From: Icerya purchasi
Taxonomy: Eukaryota; Arthropoda; Insecta; Hemiptera; Monophlebidae
Length of the DNA: 64,000 nt
Assembly (NCBI GenBank): GCA_039619475.1
Contig: CM077115.1
Coordinates: 503,523,352-503,587,351 of the forward strand
Reading direction: 5' to 3'
Position numbers and translations under genes: made by a program
Shown: positions 34,485 through 46,032 of the stretch, piece by piece
Numbering within the stretch: position 1 is the stretch's first letter
Layout of the letters: each line of letters opens with the position of its first letter
The notes under the pieces: model-generated
Databases searched by the model: none
Seen by the model: only the letters and a program-made list of their open reading frames with translations
What the model was told of the DNA's origin: nothing

Positions 34485-35779
34485 CTATAAATCAACGAGT
34501 GAATTTTTTTTTTTTTTTAGAACTTGTTTTTATTGAACTTTTTTAATATTGCAATTAGCAATTAGTCGGACTATTCGTGATAAATTATTAACATAAATTT
34601 CAAACTTAACGTTAAATTCACAATTAATGAAATTAAAATTATGAACGGTTTGCAGTGTATTGATTTGGTTTGAGTACAAAACATAAGCAATATTAAAGCT
34701 CGTGATTAAAACTGTTCTCATTTTAAACTTAGTTTTGCGCGAGTTAAATCATTTTTCAAGTGCTCCTTTTGATATTCGCATAATTTATATTTTAAGTACC
34801 GAACTATCATCGCATTTTTAGCCCGTTAAGACAACGATACTTAATGTTATCAGCATAATTTTTGTTAATGCGTCTGTTGAAAGTTATAATACGAAAAAAG
34901 AAAAAAAAAAAACGGATTTTATTGTATATGCTTTTATGTTCATTAAACTCATTTGTATATGTACTCACGTATTTATAAATTATATATTATTTCGTTTTTT
35001 ATACATACATTGTTTTTAAATAAAGTGTGTGAATGTTTTTTTGTAAATAATCATTTTGGTTTTAAATTTTTACACTAATCTTTGCTTTTTTTTATTATTT
35101 CAATATATTACAGTGTATAGTATAATTTTAATATATTCGATATACTTGATAGAAATTACTAAAAGTCAACATTTTTCAAAAATTGAGTCAGCATATATTT
35201 TCGCAGAAATTTTCAAGCTCTTATGGAAACAGTACTTTTTCCGCTGTAAACATCATTTATAAAAAGAACATGAAATTTGCCTTCTTTCAGCTACTATTAT
35301 GTCATAGATTAATTTATGATTGTCCACATACCAAGTACTTCGGTTGTACACTCGGCGATGATTAAAAATACCTACATTTTAGCACGCGTGATGATGAATA
35401 TTTATTTTTGTGCAATTTACATTCACACATACCCACATTGCATGTGTAGGTTAGCAGTAACCTTCAATAATTTTCAAACGGCATTCAGTTCAATGGAAAG
35501 CAGAAATAATTACTTTTTTAATTATATTTTTATTGCAATATTAAAGTACGGAAATACAAACTGGAAGCAAAAATACTTCAAGTTTTTTTTTTCTTTCTCA
35601 GATCTTTATGTAGGGTGTGCAGTTTTCTCGGATCCTACAGACCGTGAACGTTCCACATCGCTCTCGTTGTCTATCTCTTGAGGTGATGTTTGTTTTGTTG
35701 TTTTTTTTTTTTTCAGTCCTCTTTTTTGCTCTGGTCATTTACGTCTTGATATTCGATAGTTCTATTTCACACTGATTGA

Positions 35780-36060
35780 GCCGGAATCGTCAAAGCGCCG
35801 GATGTTACTCGATTGATATGGCACACAATTCTTTTATTTCGTTGTGCATGAGCATGCTCTTATAAAGTATAATCAGGTGACTTCTCGCTCCCTTCCTGAT
35901 GTCCCAGTAGTATAAATAACAGTAATTGCACCCGAGACCGTTCGGTAAATAAACATTGTTTTAGTGTATCCTGATGCTTGTTTTTGGTATCTGCTTACGC
36001 ATATTAAAAAACCGGGGCATATAACGGTCCAGATTCGCTTTGATATTATGCGAGTATATA
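35780..36060 (+). repeat. Possible solo LTR or retroelement promoter fragment
   Basis: Contains gtataaataaca (TATA-like, about 35920), a start-site-like stretch, then gtaaataaacattg (AATAAA) within about 40 bases, the compact arrangement of an LTR R/U5 region. A possible left border is tgttactcg near 35804. No matching second LTR, primer-binding site or internal gene is visible. Confidence 0.3.
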
Positions 36061-36289
36061 TAGGATTTTTTTAAAAAAAGGTTTGATATATTGCCGCTAC
36101 TGGTCGGTGACGCTTATATGGCAAAGACCTGTTCGCAGCTAACCTTATGTCTGAAAGTCGTTTTGTTATCCGCCATCCGTGGACGCGGTCTGTCCTTTAG
36201 AACGCGGGTGCTCTGGTTACACACTTGCGCACCTTCAAGGGAAATACAACACAATTGAAAAAATCATGGAAATCACGATTAACATCACG

Positions 36290-36660
36290 CCAAACAAATG
36301 TTATACTATAAAAATGCTTATAACTACTGCAGGTCCAGCACATACTGAAAATATGTATGTAAAATTGGAAGACTGTATAAATGAATTTTTTTTTAAAAGA
36401 ACCAATGATGATAAACATCGAAAGTTATGAAATGCAAGCTGAACAACAACGAGCAGGCGATACAGATGTAATTACTAAATTTAGATTCGGTACACGAAAT
36501 AAACCGGCAGAGCGATTGATATATATTTCACCGCGGAGATAACTTGTTTACTGCAAGTATCATTTCAAACAGTATTCTCGATACTTATGATACACCTCTG
36601 TACGGCCAACGGAAAAATCAAATCGATTATATACTGATAAGAACGAGCTAGAAATAATAT
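36290..36660 (+). pseudogene. LINE endonuclease remnant
   Basis: Across frameshifts the plus strand reads FRFGTRNKPAERLIY, then NLFTASIISNS and GQRKNQIDYILIRT. This matches the end of the apurinic-like endonuclease domain of LINEs of the 13258-14954 type (GxRNERGERLI ... NEIDYIL). It is short and interrupted. Confidence 0.55.
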
Positions 36661-36678
36661 CTACATGGACGTCGCCAG

Positions 36679-36970
36679 CAGGGGCAGAGGGGCAGCTGTC
36701 CCCCCTAAAGCCTTGGAACTTTTTAATCAACTGGCCATGATGAGTATTCATAGGCGCGTAATCATGGACAATTTGGAAGACTTATAATAAAGTAATAGAA
36801 CAATTTGCCAGAAACCCACGAAAATTATGTTTTAATTAAGATTTTATTCTTGTTTAATAAAATATTAAGCCTTTACAACTTATAAATTTTATTTTTCCTA
36901 TAACTCATATCCTCTTTCTATCATCTTCCCCCTCCCCTCCGGCAGCTGGCAACTCATCTTGCCACCCCTG
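36679..36970. repeat. CAGGGG-ended repeat, possible hAT MITE
   Basis: Begins CAGGGGCAGAGGGGCAGCTG and ends, inverted, CAGGGGTGGCAAG with GCAGCTG inside. The ends resemble hAT termini, but the 8-bp flanks do not match, so identity is uncertain. Confidence 0.35.
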
Positions 36971-37159
36971 GCTCATCGGCTATTTATAATATTGTGATGA
37001 ATCCTTTTATTGGTAATGGAAGAAATATTCCAAATAAAAAAAAAAATGATTTAAAAAAAATTTCGCGAGAATGAAAGGAAAAAAAGTATGTTTAACGGGC
37101 GCCAGTGATAATGTACGGCTTACCACTACCGAATTAGCTCTGTCTAGCAAAGCATTAGA

Positions 37160-38010
37160 CTTTTAATAAATCGCGGAAGAAGATAAAGAAAAAAAAAAAG
37201 AACCAAAAACGGAACCCGCCTCACAACGGCGGTACACTCTCTTCGGAACCGAGATAGCACGAGGGCCCACCACGTGTCCAAATGACGAAAACTTGAAAAG
37301 AAAAAAATTGTATATTAACCAAAACGCGGAAGAAACAAAAAAAACAAATATTCGTATGTAACGACTAGACAAAAAAAATTAATAAAAAGAAATGACTAAA
37401 TTTGCCAAACGGCGTAACATGTGTCGATGTGCACAATCCAAAAATGCGGCCACCAGAAAATCGGTCAGTCGGAATCGACTGTTCGGTGGTCCGTCAAAAG
37501 CGCGACCCGTAATTACACACTCACAGGCGACTAGTTAATTGCCGAGGAATTAAACAACGACTGGCTATCGATTAGCCAAGAAAGCGACTAGATAGATCTC
37601 GGTACCTGACGGGGCTTTTGCCGATCGACATATACGCATCGTCGAAATTACCCGGTACCTTTTAAATTAAAATATGTATATTACGCCACCGACTGTTCTA
37701 GAACATTCTACTATTTCTATATATTTTAAACGGCAGCTATCCCTGTCTTTCCGGGATTTTTATAAATTCGGTCGCGACTCCCGCAGTTCTACGCTCTATA
37801 CTTGTACATGTACTTGTACTTATATGCTTATCAACGGTAAACGCTATTTCTCCGCGATTTTCGACCACGCTCGCTACCCCGCGAGCACAGCCGATAGCCG
37901 CTGCGTTCGGGATTACCACACAGCTCGGCCGAAACCGCGTCGCCGATCGCAATTCACCGTTGTCTTCCGCTGCCCGAGAAAAACCCGACATATAAATGAA
38001 ATTAAATCGA
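37160..38010. other. GC-richer, CpG-containing intergenic patch
   Basis: Between put and UTP6, with more CpG and fewer homopolymers than its surroundings. Several short frames exist on both strands (for example 37674-38015), but none shows a domain, a family motif or convincing splice sites. It could be a promoter-proximal region, a retroelement remnant or an unannotated exon; I cannot decide. Confidence 0.35.
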
Positions 38011-38984
38011 AATAATAATTTCTACCTCGGACAGCGTTATCTAAGGCGTATAAAGCGTAATAAACTCGCTTCAGCTGCCGAATCCGTCTCAATATTAAAT
38101 GTAAAAATTGAATCAGGGATGTACCATAATTCAGATCATAAATTGCTTTAGTCGAAATTTCCCATCGAACTACATAAAAACATCCCAAGGACTCGGTACA
38201 TATATGAAATCATTAAAAAGTCAATAATTGATTACACTTTTGGTGTCAGATAACGTAGAAGAAGGGGGAACAGTTTAGAAAATTCTTATTAGCACCGATA
38301 AGTGACATCAAGAGCCCAAAAGTAAAAAAAAAAAAAAAAATCATCGACTGTCAGATAACACACTGAAATTATTTGAAAGTAGTTAGGTACAGACAAAGCG
38401 CTCTTTTGGAATAGTGTTCTCGAGCGAAAAAAATATTTCCGGTCCACGAAAAAAATCACTTGCAAAGAATCGTTATGTACGGAGTTGTTTTTTTTTTAAA
38501 TTTAATGTACGGTATACTGTTGCAGCCTTATTAAAAATAATGAAGTTCAAAAATGCGCGATATAAAAGCGTTGTTTCTACTGTTGAATCTGCGCATTAAT
38601 CATGTGCACAAACGATCGTTGCCAGATAGTAGCAGAAAAAGACAAAAAGAGGCTTGTATAAATCGAGCGCGCACATGTTTATATATATTCCGATTGAAAT
38701 GAAACGGTCTTCAATTAATGATACTATTCCGAATCATTAATGCACTCCTGTTAGTGGTATGTAGAAAGTTTTGAATTGACAATTGTATTGTAATGCACAA
38801 AAATATTGTATTAGGTTTGATTAGTACACCTCAAAACTGTCGATCGCTAAAAATTATGGAATAAACGTACGACTCAAACTACACGTTAGTAAGATAACAA
38901 AACAGAAAGAGAAACGTGACATTGTTAGTTCAGTGTAATCAGTTATATTCGCTTTCTATCGACTAACTTCCATAGGTACTTCAA

Positions 38985-39170
38985 TTAAGACCATTTTAAA
39001 GCTACATTAGGAATATTGTCAAAACCAGTAGATTGCCTTAGTCTAAATGATTTTAAAATGTGATGTATCTCGGTCAAAATATTTCTCTCGATGCAGAATA
39101 TGATCTGAAGTATGCATGAAGGGTGTAGAATGGATTTAGGAAGTTTTCTGTTTGGATGATACATTTGCAT
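38985..39170 (-). pseudogene. Short RT-like fragment
   Basis: Minus-strand ILTEIHHILKSFRLRQSTGF followed by DNIPNVALKWS resembles the first RT block of LINEs (EIxxIIxxLKxxKSPGxDxIPNxxLK). Only this block is present. Confidence 0.4.
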
Positions 39171-39184
39171 TACGGGAGTGAATT

Positions 39185-40180
39185 TGAAACGGTTAACTCA
39201 TAAACGGTATGACTTATAAACTTCAAAATTGGATCAGAAATTATAATTAAAATTCTCTTCAAGACAATTTATAACTTCAAGCTCCTGGGCGGCAAAAAGC
39301 CGAAAAAAACGTCAAGAATATATAATATGGAATATAAAATTACCCCAAAAATCACTTAAAAATTCATAACTCACCACCAGATGATCCTTTAAAAATTGAA
39401 ATTCAAAATATGAAACAAAACGCAGGTCAAATAATTACGATTAAAAAATTATAGAAACTCCCATTTGGGGCCACAAACCACTAAAAAAAGTGGATGTTCA
39501 CATAAACAATAGCCCAGGTAACAAAGTTGGGGAACCAAAACGTATCTCAGACATATGCATAAAAGACCACTTTATCGGTAAAATGTTTGAAAAAAATATT
39601 TTTTTTCCGGACATGTAACATATTGATAGAAAAATCGCTATTTGCCGGAAACAAAACCGTATTTCATTTTCTTAACGAACTTCTCATAATAGTGTTTTTC
39701 TTTGTGATGTGGTCTTTGATTATGTCAAGTAATTTATCAAAAGAGCTTATTGACATTCGAGTGAAATTGAAAAATTGATCTAGATGATTCCTCAGTTCGA
39801 AGTACAAATTAGTGAAGTGTCCTTTTTTCTGTCTTCTTTCTATAATCGGGTAAACCCACATCCTCCTATTATTTCTTCTTCTTCTTCATTGGTAATACAG
39901 CAAGGACACCATAAGTACTGGTTCGTCACCCGTTTGCACTAAAGCCGTAAATAAACAATACTAAAATATATTTAGACAATTTACACATCAACTCTTTGAA
40001 CGAAACTGGCAGATTTGCCCGATGGAATGGTGAAACCGACCACATAAACTCCTTGGAAAACCGCCTGGTCTGTCATTGTCCTTTGAAGTTATAAATTGTC
40101 TTAAAGAGAATTTTAATTGTAATTTCTGATCCAATTTTGAAGTTTATAAGTCATACCGTTTGTGAGTTATTGATTTCTAT
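39185..40180 (-). mobile_element. Deleted PIF/Harbinger-like transposon with long inverted repeats
   Basis: Arms of about 95 bp at 39185-39282 and 40084-40178 are inverted copies (cggtatgacttataaacttc, aaaattctcttcaagacaat and their complements) with few differences. Inside, the minus strand at about 39935-39664 encodes the N-terminal part of a Harbinger transposase: LLYYQ..RRRRNN, then MWVYPIIERRQKKGHFTNLY and NHLDQFFNFTRMS. The catalytic C-terminal domain is missing, so the element is non-autonomous. Confidence 0.7.
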
Positions 40181-40479
40181 TTGACATTTTTGTAGTTTCT
40201 GAACCATCTTATTAGAATTCCATATATTTCCTGTATACAGAATCCTAAAAATCGAACGCTACACCAAAAAACAGCACACAAACGTAAAATTTTAAATTTC
40301 TTAAACTAAATTTATTGCGCTATTTTTATCAAAGGCATTAGAAATGAAGATATTAGAAAATTCAAATAATGCCATCAATTCTATTGCTCTAGTAAGTTCC
40401 GCTTGAAGATTTTATGTATTAATTTACATGGTTTTTTAGCATTTACGAATTAATTTCTCCACGTCAATTTTTTCCATTT

Positions 40480-40920
40480 TGCTAAAGAAGCAACACCAAA
40501 AACGCGACACGGAACGCTTTGAAAACAGCTACGTTCGGCACGACACATTCAAATCAACACAACCATACCATGACTGGAACTCAGAAACCGACGCGTTGGA
40601 TCGTCTCGATCAGCCACCGACTCATTGTCAGTTCCAAAACAGCCAGGCGGCGAGCGCAGCTTCGTCTGACATCACCTAGTCACCACAAATGAACGACCCA
40701 CCCATTTCTTTTCCTCGCGGTAAACGCTTCGGTCACAACCGCTCCATGTGTCATAGCATAGCCCTTAAGCGTTCTATTTGTGCTACTTTAACCACGCGTT
40801 TCTTTGTGACTCTTGCTGCTTGATCATAATTAGTAATGCTGCAACGTCCGTCATAACGCGCGTTAAATTAACACTCGTGTATCCTTTGTTTAATTGAGAT
40901 GCATTCGTAATGGGACTTAT
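40480..40920. other. GC-richer intergenic segment without recognised gene
   Basis: A 66-codon plus-strand frame (40479-40679, Gln/Ser/Asp-rich) occupies part of it. No family, splice structure or repeat termini are recognisable. It is unassigned. Confidence 0.25.
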
Positions 40921-41052
40921 ATATTCTTTTATAACGTTAATATGTTAAGTGGATACTTATAATAATAAATGTAAAATGTTAATCATTGATTGTTAATGTT
41001 ACTTTCACATTAAATTTAAAACCGATGTTAATAACGCATTTAACATTACATG

Positions 41053-41255
41053 CAAGGCCGTATTTGAGGGGGGTTTTCCGGGTCCCCCCGCCCTCCCGAA
41101 ATGTCTGCGAAATCAACTGCAGGAATTAAATGAACCTAAAATCAGAATAAATTTATTTCTTTTCAATTTTTGACAAAAGAAAAGAAAATTAAAATTTTTA
41201 TGAATTCTATGTAAACGACTATTTTTTATTTGTTATTATTATAGTGTTCAAATAT

Positions 41256-41299
<44 letters not shown>

Positions 41300-41352
41300 T
41301 AAAAATATTTTCGCCCCTCCCCCCTTGAAATTTTGGTCTAGATACGGTCCTG
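41053..41352. mobile_element. hAT-type MITE with internal (TG)n(TA)n
   Basis: Ends CAAGGCCGTATTTGAGG and, inverted, CAGGACCGTATCTAGACC. Both sides have a C/G-homopolymer patch (ggtccccccgccc; cgcccctcccccctt). Flanking octamers are attacatg (41045-41052) and attacatt (41353-41360), one mismatch. 300 bp, with a microsatellite near 41258-41295. Confidence 0.8.
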
Positions 41353-41399
41353 ATTACATTTCCATATATGGCTAATACGAGAATTAGAGGTATATTTTA

Positions 41400-43342
41400 T
41401 TTCGAGTCTGTTATTCAAGCGTATTTTGTTTATAACTTCGTTTCATAAAAAAAAAAAATTTCAATACGCACAAATATAGGGTGTTGTTCTTTAAAGAAAA
41501 ATCTAATATTACTTCACGTTTAGAAAACGGAAAGTGCAACAGAAATTTAGCAAAATAGTTCAACGTTCTTCACACTAAAATTTTAAAGATCGGTAATGTT
41601 CATATCAGTAGATCAATTTCACTAGAATATACCAACAAATTTACTGAAGATCTAAGTATACACGATATCTTCGTGGATATAGCAATTTTGTAATTGGCAT
41701 TTTATCGCCTCTTAAAAATCGGTGGAGAAGCAGCTAATGTTTCAAATTAAACTAGAAAATTGGTTGAAGTAAATTCGGTCTCAAATTGTTTTGAATTGTT
41801 ATATAACAATTCCGTCTTACGAAAAATGGTTTCAAAATTTTAGCTCATATTTTTCTTCTGCCGCAGATCTATCACTAAAATGAAATTATTGGTTTAATTA
41901 ATAAAAAAATATTCTGTATATATTTCATGAAAGTTGATGTCAGAGTAGTTATTCAGTAACGGTAAATATTCAAACTGAAACATTAAAAAATTGAAGTACT
42001 TTATTTAATACCAGATATAATGAACCAGTTATAGAGACCTCATTGTTCATCTCTAATGCAGATTTTCATATTACCGACAACTTATACACTTTAATACATT
42101 TCTGTATAATATTGGTATAAATGATTTAAACAGGTAATAATTACTTCTTATTTCATAATTACGGATTTTCATTTATCTTTACTTAATTTCCTATTTTCAA
42201 ACGTCATACCATTTATTCAACTTAATATCTCACATTACATATTAATTAATTAATTATATATGTATGTAAGTAATTTGTACAACTATTCAGCATAATCAAA
42301 TTGTAACTTTACTTTTTTTTCTTTTATTAAGTTTCTCTCGCTTAAAAAATTTAATGCTAATAGTTTATTGTGTATTTCAAGTACATTTATCATTTAGTGT
42401 TTTAATTAAGTAATGTAATTTTTAATTGCATTGCTTAAAGTAATTTGCAATATATTTTAGTTGAAATCGGTGGTTTTTAAAAATGTTCACACTATTAAAA
42501 AATTCACATTGAAAGTTATCCGATAAACATATACTTAACCATGTTTTAAATATTGTTGGTTTAGAGAAATACACAATTCTGTTCAAAAACGGAAATTTAA
42601 TTTCGACATTTTACTTCGAATTTCTATTTAATAGCTAATTTATCTAAATAGTTCTGCATGAAACTTTATCGTTTTAGGTTCATATTTATTAAATCCTATA
42701 TTATAATTTCATTCTGCAATATATTCTTCAAGTTTATACTGTATGTCATTGTTAATTAATAATTATAAATTTTTTAATTTTACAATTTTTAATGGTGTAT
42801 GGAAATCGATATATATAAAATAAATTTATTTTTATGATTTAATATTTTATCGCAAACTTTTTATATCTTTTAAAAATAAAAATGATATAAAATTATTTTA
42901 ATTGTAAATATACTTTTTTGATTTTATTACACGTAATACCTATTAAATAAATTATATTTATATAAAAAAACTAATAAATATATAATATTAACAAATTAAT
43001 GATTGTGAAAATAATATTTTGTGTTATATTTTAAATATTTTTAAAATTTAACACCTATTTATCATCAGGTTTGATGGAAAAAAAAAATTAAATCATTTAA
43101 CTTACATTAAAAATTTATAAAATTTAATACATCATCAACGGTCCACATTCGACGTTTTATTGTTCTTCGACTTTCCCGATTGCCTTGTGCTAGTTTAACA
43201 ATACAATGCCAAAAAAAAGTTTATAAAATAAATTAACTGTTTTTTTTTTTGAAGATTTTTTCATCCTAGTAGAAGTTCTAAAAATCAAAAGAGTTGTTTA
43301 GTTAAATTTATCGAATATATTGTACAGGGAATTGAGTTCATA
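41400..43342. other. AT-rich region upstream of UTP6
   Basis: Very AT-rich with no recognisable gene, repeat termini or open frame. The last 200-250 bp, where base composition rises slightly (ccacattcgacgttttattg at about 43142), is the likely promoter/5' UTR of UTP6. No core-promoter motif is clear. Confidence 0.4.
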
Positions 43343-43434
43343 ATGGCTGAACACGTAAATCGCAGTATGCAAAAATCAGTTAAAGAATTTGAAGAACTAG
43401 CCAATGCCAAATTATATACACAATTTGCTTTAAG
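43343..43434 (+). CDS. UTP6: UTP6 exon 1
   Basis: Starts MAEHVNRSMQKSVKEFEEL, as in UTP6 homologues (MAE... with an early acidic helix). Ends AG|GTATAG in phase 2. Confidence 0.9.
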
Positions 43435-45965
43435 GTATAGTTTATACAATAATAATTGTTTAAGTACTTTGTTTTAAATCAGAATTTTACCCTTAATTAT
43501 AAAAAATATACCTAATTTGTTGCAAAATATTTTTCTGCGATGACTCAATTTGTATTATATGCATTTGTTCCGAATAACTCCATTTCTTCTATGTAATTTA
43601 TTTTTCAAGGACTATTATTAAAAAACATGATCAGTTTGAAACTATTATACGCCGAAGAGGAAGAAGCGAAAAAGATTTTTTCGAATATATCGACTATAAA
43701 CAAAAATTAATGCGCCTGACCAGCGAAAAAATTATGGTAACGTTAATGATGTATATTTATTTCATCTTTTTTTTTTTTTTTAAATTATAAACTGCAGTAA
43801 GTAAAATTGATAATATTTACAATAAATGAAAAAAAAAAAAACAATGAATATTTGTAATACGTGACTTAAAATTGTACACTAACTAAAGTAGGCCATTAAA
43901 AGTAAAAAAAAAAAGAGTGAATCCGTTAGTTAATTTATGATTTTTAAATTGATACGTTAAGGAATCAAAGAACTATTTGATATTTGTTTACAATTCTGTA
44001 ATGTAAATAAAATTGTTTTCAAATTCAATTTAACATTTTGTTTATTTAACCTGATGAAAAGGTATCTTTCTCCTTTTTAGTAGTAGAACACGTAATTCAT
44101 TTGACCAAGTTTTTTCCATTTTTTTAGGGGGGGGGGGGGGTCAGTTTCTACTTATTCGTTATAAATATTGTAACTATTAAATGTTTACGTTATAAAGCGT
44201 TTGAACTTTCACTGATTAACCATGATGTAAACAATTTTCGGAAAACCGCGTTTAGAAAAAAAAGGAAAAATCAGTTTTCCGAAAATTATTTACATTATAG
44301 TAACTATTTACAAAAAAAGTGATAAAAAACCTAAAGTAATTTTCTTACTCAAACATGTATAATTTTAAACATAACCTTTGTTTTAGAATAATACAATACC
44401 GACCATACAACATCTTGATGTTTTAAATACAATGAGAACTCATATTAAACGATTATGTAGTACTTGTACAGCACTTTTCCCTCATAGTTACGAAGCATGG
44501 CGTATATATATTGACTTTTTAAAATCACAGGTACGTACATTTATTTATTATTAGCATTTACAAATACACTCACCTATATGTTATCTGCAAAATTTATTAT
44601 GATAAAAAAGACATTGTTGTGAGAATTTTCTTGTCCATCTTTGTTATTTGGATGTTAAATTAAAATAATGTTTAAACACAAAATTATTATTACATTACGA
44701 ATATTATTATGTAATATAAAGTAAAACTGATAAGATATTTTTGCATAGTGAATTTATAAAAATAAAATTATTAATAAAAGTGATTTGTTTTTAATATTTT
44801 CCGGGGAGTCCATGAATTACGGTACCCACTGAAAAAAACGATAATTTTTTAATAAAAAACGTTTTCAAGATATTCGCAAGTAATAAAATTTCTATATTTT
44901 ACCATTATTTAAATGAATTGAACTTGGTTTTTTTTTTGTTTTTTTTTTTGTTTTTCAGTAAGTTTTATTTAGAAACTTGTATATCACGTTTTATTGCTAG
45001 TTAATGTAATTGTATTCCAGGTGACGTGTTTTGAATAAAAAGGCTAATATCTGTTCGAAACATGTCCGAATTATTGAAAATAAATAAACAAATAAATAAA
45101 ACAATTTAAAAAAAAGAACAATTAGTAAATGTTACGCTTGATAATCTTTGTCTAATTTAATTGTCGTTAAACATTCTTCAGTAGATTAAAATTCAAAATT
45201 ATATTACATTTTCACATCAATTTTGTAATATTGTATAACTTGCGTATAAGTTTACATTAAAGAGGTTGTTGAAAACTTCATTAAAATTTTTCTAGTTGCT
45301 TTTAAATTTCACTTGACATAAATTTTATAAGTTTATATCTGATCTCTTTTTATTTGCATTTACTTTTTTTCTTTTTTTTGAAAAGTTTTATTAAAAGTTT
45401 GTTAAAAACCGAAACCGCAGTCCAGTAAAGAGGTAAGAAGTTTCATTAAAATTTTAAATTAATTACAATTAAACTTATCCTTATATAATTGTCTTAAAAT
45501 ATATTTAATAATTTATAACAATTATATTTGGAAATAAATGGCCATATTTAATCTATAATTTTGTAAGTCAAATTTTTAATAATTGAATGAAAATTATAAA
45601 GTTAAAAAATACTAAGTATTTGGAAGTGAATTATTTCTATTCCACCAAGCACGTGAACTGTCTTAATTGTATATTAATTTCTTTCAGCATATGGATTCTC
45701 AAATTCTGCACACGTACAATTCAATGTTAAAATATCACTCCAGTCCTGATCTTTATATAGAGGCTGCAGAATTCGCAAGGCAAACTTGTTGGAAACTTCG
45801 CCGAGCAAGAAAATATTTAATGGAAGGTATTCATCTGTTTCCAGAATTCCCTGAATTGTATATGGCATTGTTCAAATTAGAATGTGCAAGAGCTGAGTCA
45901 AAATGGGCTGATTATAAAGATGGTAATTTTATTAAGTATTCAACTTTTTTAAATCTATTATTTCA

Positions 45966-46032
<67 letters not shown>

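Noticed and set aside
35316..35681. 121-codon plus-strand frame as a gene
   Set aside because: Composition follows the AT-rich background and ends in a low-complexity Ser/Leu run; no motif or splice evidence.
39870..39886. (GAA)n LINE tail
   Set aside because: On the minus strand the GAAGAAG run continues into the Harbinger transposase N-terminus and reads as RRRR coding sequence there.
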